A DNA stretch of 64,000 nucleotides, taken from the NCBI RefSeq assembly GCF_014193515.1, contig NZ_BLXX01000010.1:62001-126000 (forward strand), in the 5' to 3' direction. The stretch is from Geomonas silvestris (GTDB lineage Bacteria > Desulfobacterota > Desulfuromonadia > Geobacterales > Geobacteraceae). A program made the position numbers and the translations under genes. The notes beneath the pieces were generated by a model. The model did not search any database, was not told the DNA's origin, and saw only the letters and a list, made by a program, of their open reading frames with translations. Position 1 is the first letter of the stretch. The number at the start of each line of letters is the position of its first letter. Below, one piece after another: positions 57,290 to 64,000 of this stretch.

Positions 57290-57511
57290 ATGAAATGCCC
57301 GGTATGCAAAAACCAGCTACAGACCGCCACCAATCTCCATTCAGATGGATTCACCGAGGGGATCACCGAATGCAGCGTCTGCGGTGCTGCCTGGTCGGTG
57401 AACCACGGCGTCACCGAGATCATCAAGGACCCGCAGCTTGAGTCGTTTCTGGAGGCGCAGACCGAGTGCGTCGAGGGTGACGACTACGGTCTGGAGGGAC
57501 GCGACAAGTAG
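57290..57511 (+). CDS. Small zinc-ribbon protein
   Basis: 73 residues from the ATG at 57290 (GAGGAGG six bases upstream). Two CxxC pairs, CPVC (residues 3-6) and CSVC (~31-34), would bind one zinc. The rest is acidic, with a third unpaired cysteine near the end (TECVEGDDYG). No partner evident; stands alone and is followed by a terminator. Confidence 0.72.
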   Translation: MKCPVCKNQLQTATNLHSDGFTEGITECSVCGAAWSVNHGVTEIIKDPQLESFLEAQTECVEGDDYGLEGRDK

Positions 57512-57538
57512 CCCCCGCGCCCATAGCCGCTATCACGG

Positions 57539-57574
57539 AAACGCCCCCTTCCTCGCACGAGAGAGGGGCGTTTT
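57539..57574 (+). terminator. Intrinsic terminator of the zinc-ribbon gene
   Basis: AAACGCCCC and GGGGCGTTT pair around a purine/pyrimidine loop, followed by TTTTCC. Confidence 0.75.
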
Positions 57575-57648
57575 CCTTTGCCCATCCTGATTGACACCCC
57601 GCCGCTTTGCGGGTAACCTGACCCGCCAGCTACCCCGAGGTGAACCTC

Positions 57649-58533
57649 ATGACAACACTCAATCTGATCGGCTGCGGCGCGGTGGGGCGAACCCTCGGGC
57701 GTCTTCTCAACGAGGCCCGGCTCTGCGAGGTCCGGGACATCCTGACCCGCTCGGCCGAGTCCGGGACCGACGGGACGCTCTTTATCGGTGCCGGCCGTCC
57801 GGTGCGCGATTATGCGCAGCTCGCCCCCGCCGAACTCTACCTGATCGCCGTTCCCGACGACGCCATCGCCGGATGCGCCGAGCGTTTGGCCGCCTCGGGA
57901 AGGCTCCGCGCGGGGTGTGTGGTCTGCCACCTAAGCGGTGCGCTCTCAAGCTCCGTCCTCGCGCCGGTTGCCGCGGCAGGGGCCCGCATCGCTAGCCTGC
58001 ATCCCGTGCGCAGCTTCGCCGATCCTCTACGCGCCGTTCAGGACTTTCCCGGAACGTGGTGCGCTGCGGAAGGTGATTCCGAGGCACTGGAACTGCTGCA
58101 ACCCATCTTCGGCGCGCTCGGCGCCCAGCTCTTCCCCATCGATCCCGCCTTCAAGAGCGTCTACCACGCCGGGGCCGTGCTCGCCTGCAACTACCTGCCG
58201 GTATTGGTGGAACTGGGGCTGCGGGCCTTCGGCCGGGCCGGCGTGGGGCCCGAGGTCGCGCGGCAGGTACTCGAGCCGCTGGTTTCGGGGACAGTGGATA
58301 ACATCTTCCGGATGGGCACGGCAGGAGCGCTCTCCGGCCCAATCGCCCGGGGCGACCTGGGGACGGTGACGCGCCAGCTTGCCGCCTTGAGCGAGTGGGA
58401 TCCCTCGGTCGCGGAACTCTACCGGCAGCTGGGGCTGGTCGCCCTGGAACTCTCCGGGCAGAAAGAGGGCGCACCGCCGCAGCGGCCGGCCAAATTGGGG
58501 GGGCTGTTGGAAAACGGCCCTCTAAAGGGCTGA
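57649..58533 (+). CDS. Rossmann-like / DUF2520 protein
   Basis: 294 residues from the ATG at 57649 (GAGGTGA upstream). The N-terminal ~125 residues form a Rossmann fold with GCGAVGRTLG (NAD(P)-type glycine-rich turn) and a LIAVPDDAI strand; the C-terminal helical part is DUF2520 (SVYHAGAVLACNYLPVLVELG). Families of this architecture are annotated as predicted oxidoreductases, near the 6-phosphogluconate/ProC superfamily; the reaction is unknown. Confidence 0.83.
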   Translation: MTTLNLIGCGAVGRTLGRLLNEARLCEVRDILTRSAESGTDGTLFIGAGRPVRDYAQLAPAELYLIAVPDDAIAGCAERLAASGRLRAGCVVCHLSGALSSSVLAPVAAAGARIASLHPVRSFADPLRAVQDFPGTWCAAEGDSEALELLQPIFGALGAQLFPIDPAFKSVYHAGAVLACNYLPVLVELGLRAFGRAGVGPEVARQVLEPLVSGTVDNIFRMGTAGALSGPIARGDLGTVTRQLAALSEWDPSVAELYRQLGLVALELSGQKEGAPPQRPAKLGGLLENGPLKG

Positions 58534-58623
58534 GAGGAACAAGGCAGATTGGGGGGGGCGGACCGTCGGCCGCTGAGTTTTGGAGTTGGTGTGTTGAGGG
58601 GCTCGCGCGCACGCGAGAGGATA

Positions 58624-58651
58624 GTTTCGGGGCGCCAGGGCGCCCCGAAAC
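58624..58651 (+). terminator. Intrinsic terminator after the DUF2520 gene
   Basis: GTTTCGGGGCGCC and its complement form a 12-bp stem followed by CGTTTTCC on the plus strand. It also lies just past the convergent chemoreceptor gene. Confidence 0.65.
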
Positions 58652-58666
58652 CGTTTTCCGACTGGT

Positions 58667-60715
58667 CTAGAAGCTTTCGAACTGGTCGTCCACCTCACAC
58701 ATGATGAGGGTGGCTCCGTGGCTCCCCGAGTGGGTGAGCTTGGCGGCGGGCGGGGCCCCCTTTTTTAACACCGTTTTGGCGGCCGGCTTCGCCCCCTTGC
58801 CGGTCCGGCTCCCCTTCCCCTGGCCGATGTCGAAGTACTCGACGGTCTCCTGGAGCTGTTCGGACTGGCTGGAGAGCTCCTCAGCGGTCGAGGACATCTC
58901 CTCGGCGGCCGCTGCGTTTTGCTGGATCACCTGGTCCAGTTGCTGGATCGCCTTGTTGATCTGTTCGGCACCGCTGTCCTGCTCGCGGCAGGCAGCCGAG
59001 ATCTCCTGCACCAGCTCGGCGGTGCGCTGGATGTCCGGGAGCATCCGGGTCAGCATGTCGCCCGCCTGCTCGGCCACCTCGACGCTGGTCGAGGAGAGCT
59101 CGGAGATCTCCGCCGCCGCCTTCTGGCTCCGTTCGGCAAGCTTTCTCACCTCGCTCGCCACCACCGCAAATCCCTTGCCGTGCTCGCCGGCGCGGGCCGC
59201 TTCGATGGCTGCGTTCAGTGCAAGGAGGTTGGTCTGGCGGGCGATCTCCTCGATGATGGAGATCTTGCCGGCGATGTCTTTCATGGCCGCCACGGTCTGC
59301 AGTACCGCCTTTCCCCCTTCCTGGGCGTCCGCCGCCGATTTCACCGCGATCTTCTCGGTCTGCAGCGCGTTGTCCGCGTTCTGCCGGATGTTCGCCGACA
59401 TCTCCTCCATGGCCGCGCTCGCCTCCTCGGCGGCGGCCGCCTGCTCGCTCGCCCCCTGGGAAAGCTCCTCGGACCCCGAGGACATCTGCTGGCTCCCCGC
59501 TGCCACGTTGTCGGCGGCACCTTTTACGTCGCTTACCACCTCGAAGAGCTTCGCGACCATGGTGGAGAGCGAGCGCATCAGTTCGTCGCTGGGGGAGCGC
59601 TCGGCCAACTGCACGGTCAGGTTGCCGCCGGCCACCTGCTTGGCGGCCTCGGTGATCTTCTCGGTGGAGTCGATGAGGACGTTCAGGTTGTTCTTGATCT
59701 CGTTGAAGTCGCCGCGGTACTCCTCGCGGATCCTGGGGGGCATGTCCCCCTTGGAGATCCGCTCCACGTACTCGGCGGCCACGTTCAAGGGGCCGATCAC
59801 GGCGTCGAGGGTCTGGTTCACGCCGGAGATGATGGTCTTGAAGTCCCCCTGGTGGCGCGAGGCGTCGGCGCGGGTGGCGAGCTTCCCGGCGACCGCGGCC
59901 TCGGAGAGCATGATGCCGTCCTTGATGAGGGCCTGAACCGCCAGGACCATCTGCTGCATGGCCCCCTGCAGTATCCCGGTCTCGTCTTTTCTGCTGGAGT
60001 CGAGCTGGACCTCCATGTTGCCGGCGGCGATCCGGTTGGCGGCGCTCACGCAGGCGTTGATCGGGCCGGTGATGATGCGGCTGATCAAGAGCCCCAGGCA
60101 GATGGCGAGCAGCACACCGCCAAAGACGACACCGGTCATAAGGCGCGCCGCGGCGACCGCCAGGGCCTTGTTGGCCTCGCCGGTCTGCTTGGCCTGTTTC
60201 ACCTTGCTGTCCTGCAGCTTGTCGATGATCCCCTTCTCGGAGTTGGCCGCCTTGCGCCCCTCGCCGTTGATGAGCGCCATCGCCTCCTTGTCCTTCTCGG
60301 CCATGGCCAAGGGGACCACACGGTCGATGACCGCGCCGTAGGCCGCACGGCTTTTCTTGAACTCCTCGAAGAGTTGGCGCCCCTCGTCGGAGAGGATGGT
60401 CTTCTCGAAGGCCGCCGACTTCTCGCTGATCTCGCCGCGCAGTTTCTTGATCGCCTCGAGGTACTGGGCCTTTTCCTGTGGGTTGTTGGTCTCCACCATG
60501 GCGCGTATGGTGATGCGCACCTGCTGGAAGGAGACCGCCATGTCGCCCAGTTCCGCCAAGGGGAGTGTCACCCTCTGGTACATCGTGTCGCTGGCCTGCT
60601 CGATCTGGTTGATCTTACTGATGCCGAACCACCCGATGAAACCGGCGATGAGGGCGACGGCCAGAAACCCCGCCAAGAGTTTCACACCCAGTTTCAGGTT
60701 TAAAAACCAGTTCAT
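58667..60715 (-). CDS. Methyl-accepting chemotaxis protein, 4-helix-bundle sensor
   Basis: 682 residues with GGGAGGA six bases upstream. A membrane helix (~12-32), a four-helix-bundle MCP sensor domain (~35-185), a second helix (~188-212), two HAMP-like segments, then a cytoplasmic signalling domain with the tip [35 protein letters not shown]. The C-terminus is a flexible basic linker ending in QFESF, close to the CheR/CheB-binding pentapeptide. It would sense a small ligand and feed a Che pathway not in the window. Confidence 0.93.
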   Translation of the reverse strand: MNWFLNLKLGVKLLAGFLAVALIAGFIGWFGISKINQIEQASDTMYQRVTLPLAELGDMAVSFQQVRITIRAMVETNNPQEKAQYLEAIKKLRGEISEKSAAFEKTILSDEGRQLFEEFKKSRAAYGAVIDRVVPLAMAEKDKEAMALINGEGRKAANSEKGIIDKLQDSKVKQAKQTGEANKALAVAAARLMTGVVFGGVLLAICLGLLISRIITGPINACVSAANRIAAGNMEVQLDSSRKDETGILQGAMQQMVLAVQALIKDGIMLSEAAVAGKLATRADASRHQGDFKTIISGVNQTLDAVIGPLNVAAEYVERISKGDMPPRIREEYRGDFNEIKNNLNVLIDSTEKITEAAKQVAGGNLTVQLAERSPSDELMRSLSTMVAKLFEVVSDVKGAADNVAAGSQQMSSGSEELSQGASEQAAAAEEASAAMEEMSANIRQNADNALQTEKIAVKSAADAQEGGKAVLQTVAAMKDIAGKISIIEEIARQTNLLALNAAIEAARAGEHGKGFAVVASEVRKLAERSQKAAAEISELSSTSVEVAEQAGDMLTRMLPDIQRTAELVQEISAACREQDSGAEQINKAIQQLDQVIQQNAAAAEEMSSTAEELSSQSEQLQETVEYFDIGQGKGSRTGKGAKPAAKTVLKKGAPPAAKLTHSGSHGATLIMCEVDDQFESF

Positions 60716-60973
60716 CTCAATCCTCCCGATTCTTTATTGATACAGAGCGTTGTGCTTTCCTTGGGAAGGCCGGGCTGTGCCAGTGCAATCGCACAGCTTC
60801 CCGACTCTGTGATTGGTATCGACAGAGAAACCGGTAATGTTGAGGGTATTTCTCAGGGGTGAGCTTAATATAATGTGTGAGTGGATTAACGGGGGCGGGG
60901 TGCTGTGGAGGGGAGTGGCGGGGGCGCCTCCTCCCCCCGCTTCGGTCCGAAAGGGGGGGAGGGGGCGGGCCTG

Positions 60974-62254
60974 TTACCAGGAACGGTTCCCCAGCTGTTT
61001 AAGCTTTCGGTACATGGTGGCGCGCGAGATCCCCAGGCAGCTGGCCACGGCGTTTACGTCGCCGCTGGCGCGCTTGAGGACCGCCGCGATGTGCTGCTCC
61101 TTGATCTCGCTCATGGTGAGCAGGGGGTGGCTCCCGCGGGCCTTGAGGGCGGGCTTGAGCCAGTTGAAGTGCTCCGGGCCAAGCGGCGCACCCTGTGAGA
61201 CGATGAGCCCCTGCTCCAGGGCATTTTTGAGCTCGCGCAGGTTGCCGGGCCAGTGGTACCCCTTGAGGGTGGCGAGTGCCTCCTCGCCGATCGAGGCCTG
61301 GGGCCCGCGCAGCTCGTCCAGAAGAAAGCGCACGATGTTGGGGAGCTCGCGCAGCCGCTCCCTAAGGGGCGGTATCCTCAACACGCTGCCGCTTACGAAG
61401 TAGAGGAGTTCCGGGAGAAAGTAGCCGGCGCCGACCAGGGCGTCGAGCTGGCGGTTGGTACTGGAGATCAGCTGGAACGGGACACCCGGGCGGGCGCTGA
61501 GCGCCGCGAGGAGTTCGCCCTGTACGGCGAGGTCAAGGTCGCCGATCTCGTCGAGAAAGAGGGTGCCGCCGGCCGCCTGCGCCAAAAGCCCCGGCTTCGA
61601 CTGCGCGCCTGAGCGGCTGCCGAAGAGCTCCGTGCGCACCAGCTTGCCGGGGAGCCCGGAGCAGTTCAAGGCGACAAAGGGGCGGTTGGCGCGGGAGCTC
61701 TTCTGGTGGATCCATTTGGCGAGCAGTCCCTTGCCGGTTCCGGTCTCGCCGGTAATGAGGACCGGCGCGCTCCCCGCGGCCGCCTGGGCCGCCAGTTCCA
61801 GGCAGCGCCGGGCCGCCGGGCCGGTACCGAAAAACCGTTCCTCGATGCGCCGCGCCTGGTTTCTCCCGGCGGCGCGCGGCGCCTTGCGGGCCTCGTCCGC
61901 CAAAAGGGTCCTGAGCGTGTCGCTGAGTGCCTCGAACTCCACCGGTTTCCCCAGCACGTTGTCGGCGCCGCAGCGCACCGCGTCGACCGCGACCTCGATC
62001 TCCTCGCTGCCGGTGAGGACCACGATGGGAAGGTAGGGGTCGTAGACCCTGACCGCCCTGATGAACGCGGAAGCCTTGCCGAAGGCGCGGGAAACTCCCA
62101 GCACGACGGCATCGAAGCGGCGCGCCAGGACGTCCTCCTCGGCGTTGGCCAGGTTGCTGGCCACGCTGACCGCAAAGCCCACTTCGGAGAGGGACCTGAC
62201 GATGCCGAGGCGGTTGGAGGTGTCATCTTCGATCAGCAGGATCTTTTGCTTCAT
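60974..62254 (-). CDS. Degenerate NtrC-family response regulator
   Basis: 426 residues from the ATG at 62254 (GGAGAG upstream). Domains: receiver (1-120), AAA+ (~140-365) and a Fis-type helix-turn-helix (~385-426). The receiver keeps the acidic pair D10-D11, T81 and K103 but has Gly53 (VVLGVS) where the phospho-accepting aspartate should be. The AAA+ domain keeps Walker A GETGTGKG (169-176) and Walker B TLFLDEIG, yet the sigma-54-contacting GAFTGA loop is replaced by GAQSKPG (216-222) and is about five residues shorter. It is therefore unlikely to be a normal phospho-dependent sigma-54 activator. Confidence 0.92.
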   Translation of the reverse strand: MKQKILLIEDDTSNRLGIVRSLSEVGFAVSVASNLANAEEDVLARRFDAVVLGVSRAFGKASAFIRAVRVYDPYLPIVVLTGSEEIEVAVDAVRCGADNVLGKPVEFEALSDTLRTLLADEARKAPRAAGRNQARRIEERFFGTGPAARRCLELAAQAAAGSAPVLITGETGTGKGLLAKWIHQKSSRANRPFVALNCSGLPGKLVRTELFGSRSGAQSKPGLLAQAAGGTLFLDEIGDLDLAVQGELLAALSARPGVPFQLISSTNRQLDALVGAGYFLPELLYFVSGSVLRIPPLRERLRELPNIVRFLLDELRGPQASIGEEALATLKGYHWPGNLRELKNALEQGLIVSQGAPLGPEHFNWLKPALKARGSHPLLTMSEIKEQHIAAVLKRASGDVNAVASCLGISRATMYRKLKQLGNRSW

Positions 62255-62776
62255 GGTGCTCTCCACGTGCCGGCCCTGTTCGATTAAACTGGCCTCTGGC
62301 CGGTGTTTCGGACGATCTGGTCCGCGTTGCAAGCTAAAGTGTAGCGGGTATTTCCTTATAGGCTAGGGGGAAAACACTATGATGCGGTATACACTTTGTT
62401 TTGTTTTTAAAACTGCGGTGCTTCAACTCTTTAAATCTGTTTTTGTTGTGCTGAACCCCTGGCTAAACTCTCTTAAATTGAGGCCTGCATTAGCTCCTGA
62501 TTTGAGTAGTGTCAGCCGGTCCTTGATGGCCAGTCAGTTAAACTCTTGCCTGGTCTCTCACTCGCCATTTTCCCGTCGCTCACTTGAGCAGCTGGAATAA
62601 ATGAGATAGAATCTGGCGACTCGCGAGCCGCCTGCGCCAGGAGCCGGACCCGGGAAGCGCTCTCAAAATCCCGAAAAACCGTGCGCGTTAGCGGGGTTCT
62701 GCTTGACGGCCTGCCGCCCTTCACTGTATGGTGTAAACAAATTTTATGTTTGGTTATATCAAACAGGAGGCGCGTC
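62255..62776. other. Intergenic region upstream of butyrate kinase
   Basis: About 520 bases, A/T-richer than the flanks (especially 62340-62520 and 62725-62770). It should carry the divergent promoters of the regulator and buk. A 73-residue plus-strand frame at 62379 has no ribosome site. No clear sigma-54 site or terminator. Confidence 0.45.
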
Positions 62777-63850
62777 ATGAACATTCTGGCCATCGACCCT
62801 GGCTCCACCTCGACCAAGGTCGGGGTGCTCTACGAGGGGCGGACCCTGAAGGCGAACCTGGAGCACCCGCGGGAGGAGATCGACCGTTTCGTGAGGATTG
62901 GCGATCAGTTCGCGTTCCGTTTGGAGTGCATCGACAGGTACCTGGAGAGAGAGGGGCTTGCCGCTGTTGCCTTCGACGCCGTGGTCGGACGCGGCGGCCT
63001 GTTGCGGCCGGTCGAGGGGGGTGTCTATCTGGTCAACGAGGCCCTGGCCCACGACCTGAGCGTCGGGGTGAGCGGGGAACATGCCGCGAACCTCGGTGGT
63101 ATACTTGCGCGCAGCGTGGCCCAGCGCAGCGGCGCGCCGGCGTTCGTGGTCGATCCGCCGGTCTTGGATGAGCTCTGGCCGGTGGCCCGGGTCTCGGGAC
63201 TCGCCGGGATCAATCGGCGCAGCATGTTCCACGCGCTGAACCAGAAGGCAGCGGCCCGCGACGTGGCCCAGGAACTCGGCCGCCCCTACCAGGAGCTGAA
63301 CCTGATCGTGGTGCACATGGGGGGTGGCATTACCGCAGGCGCCCACTGCAAGGGTCGGGTGGTGGACGTGAACAACGGCCTGAACGGCGACGGGCCGCTC
63401 GCACCCGAGCGGACCGGCGGCCTCCCGGTGGTCGGGGTGCTGGAGCTTTTGGAGCGGGGCGTCTACACGATCCCGGAACTGAAGGCACTCGTCGCCCGCA
63501 AGGGGGGGATCTACTCGTACCTGGGGACCGTGGACCTGCGCGAGGTGGAAAGCCGGATGGCCGCAGGGGATGCCGAGGCGGCTTTGATCTTCGAGGCCAT
63601 GGCCTACCAGATCGCCAAGGAAGTAGGGGGGCTCGCGGCCGCCCTGGACGGGGCGGTGGACGGCATCGTCCTGACCGGCGGCCTCGCCCGCAGCCAGAGC
63701 TTGGTCGCGGCGCTCTCCGCCAAGGTCCGTTTCATCGCGCCGCTTTTTCTGCGCCCCGGCGAGTTCGAGCTCGAGGCGCTCATCGGCGGCGCACTGAGGG
63801 TCTTGACCCGGCTGGAAGAGGCGCGGGTCTACCCGGGGAGGGAGGCATGA
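62777..63850 (+). CDS. buk: Butyrate kinase
   Basis: 357 residues from the ATG at 62777 with AGGAGG in front. Butyrate kinase of the acetate kinase/ASKHA fold: LAIDPGSTSTKVGV (adenosine/phosphate loop), VVGRGGLLRPVEGG, VVHMGGGITAGAHCKGRVVDVNNGLNGDGP and VLTGGLARS are characteristic. It interconverts butyryl-phosphate plus ADP with butyrate plus ATP; it may also act on branched acyl groups. The stop overlaps the next ATG. Confidence 0.93.
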   Translation: MNILAIDPGSTSTKVGVLYEGRTLKANLEHPREEIDRFVRIGDQFAFRLECIDRYLEREGLAAVAFDAVVGRGGLLRPVEGGVYLVNEALAHDLSVGVSGEHAANLGGILARSVAQRSGAPAFVVDPPVLDELWPVARVSGLAGINRRSMFHALNQKAAARDVAQELGRPYQELNLIVVHMGGGITAGAHCKGRVVDVNNGLNGDGPLAPERTGGLPVVGVLELLERGVYTIPELKALVARKGGIYSYLGTVDLREVESRMAAGDAEAALIFEAMAYQIAKEVGGLAAALDGAVDGIVLTGGLARSQSLVAALSAKVRFIAPLFLRPGEFELEALIGGALRVLTRLEEARVYPGREA

Positions 63851-64000
63851 AGATCGGTCGCCACCTCAAGGAGGTGCTTAAGCTAAAGGGGGTCTCCCTG
63901 GAGAGCGTGGCCCAGGCGCTCAACTGGAACCGCGGCACCCTGGAGAGTGTCCTCGCGGACCAGCTCGCCCCCTCCATCTCGGAGCTGCTCCGGCTGGCCA
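63847..64000 (+). CDS. Helix-turn-helix protein, N-terminal part (truncated by window end)
   Basis: 51 residues visible from the ATG at 63847, overlapping the buk stop (ATGA) with GGGAGG upstream. The sequence GRHLKEVLKLKGVSLESVAQALNW and the helix NRGTLESVLADQLAPSISELLRLA read as an XRE-type DNA-binding domain. Probably a regulator tied to butyrate kinase; the remainder is outside the window. Confidence 0.6.
   Translation, partial: MKIGRHLKEVLKLKGVSLESVAQALNWNRGTLESVLADQLAPSISELLRLA

Noticed and set aside
60750-60830. TGGCACAGCCCGGCC upstream of the second chemoreceptor as a sigma-54 promoter
   Set aside because: The -12 half lacks GC at the required spacing.
62379-62600. 73-residue frame upstream of butyrate kinase
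   Set aside because: No ribosome site and no recognisable protein pattern; the region is A/T-rich regulatory DNA.

Overview
The window is GC-rich chromosomal DNA most consistent with a Geobacter/Geomonas-type member of the Desulfobacterota. This is an inference from the gene mix: several ResB/CcsA (system II) cytochrome c assembly genes, sigma-54 promoters, a GEMM-I cyclic-dinucleotide riboswitch, two chemoreceptors, a PilZ protein, a butyrate kinase, and many small secreted or lipoprotein genes with strong AGGAGG sites. I see no tRNA, rRNA, CRISPR, insertion sequence or phage gene.

Layout. 1-4730 (minus strand): a giant secreted protein, seven kelch repeats then thirteen visible ~73-residue repeats, running off the left edge. 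It sits behind a sigma-54 promoter, a GEMM-I riboswitch and an intrinsic terminator. 5237-6557: a sigma-54-driven Sel1 protein and a small secreted protein. 6841-18517: a long plus-strand cluster of two FtsX-type permeases, a LolD-type ATPase, a DUF2318 membrane Fe-S protein (the FetMP/P19-associated iron-handling module, here without FTR1 or P19), then three ResB-like proteins, a CcsA, two lipoproteins and a small membrane protein, closed by a terminator. 18778-24451: a Tmtc-like glycosyltransferase with TPRs (minus), a second CcsA, an HsmA-type membrane protein, a B12-binding radical SAM enzyme, a conserved unknown and a cysteine-rich secreted protein. 24787-25997: a YfcE-like phosphoesterase and a PilZ protein.

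26203-35846: an MdtABC-type RND efflux operon with its outer-membrane channel; the spacer between the two pump genes is filled with CACAGAGG-like repeats. 35979-39585: five exported proteins, including a glycine-zipper lipoprotein and a SYLF protein. 39889-42947: YfiR overlapping a CHASE8-like hybrid histidine kinase. 42944-45270: MurB and a NamZ-type (DUF1343) exo-muramidase. 45616-48897: a phosphate-type periplasmic binding protein followed by a chemoreceptor. 48975-50607: an M20 peptidase and a GNAT acetyltransferase. 50917-57140: TamA and TamB. 57290-64000: a zinc-ribbon protein, a Rossmann/DUF2520 protein, a second chemoreceptor, a degenerate NtrC-family regulator, butyrate kinase and the start of a helix-turn-helix gene.

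Themes. Much of the window concerns the envelope (surface repeat protein, efflux, cytochrome assembly, TamAB, peptidoglycan recycling) and cyclic-dinucleotide or phosphorelay signalling. The most notable items are the riboswitch-controlled exoprotein with a predicted P1/antiterminator switch, the YfiR-hybrid-kinase pair, the NtrC-like regulator lacking both the receiver aspartate and the GAFTGA loop, and the iron-module/cytochrome-assembly cluster.
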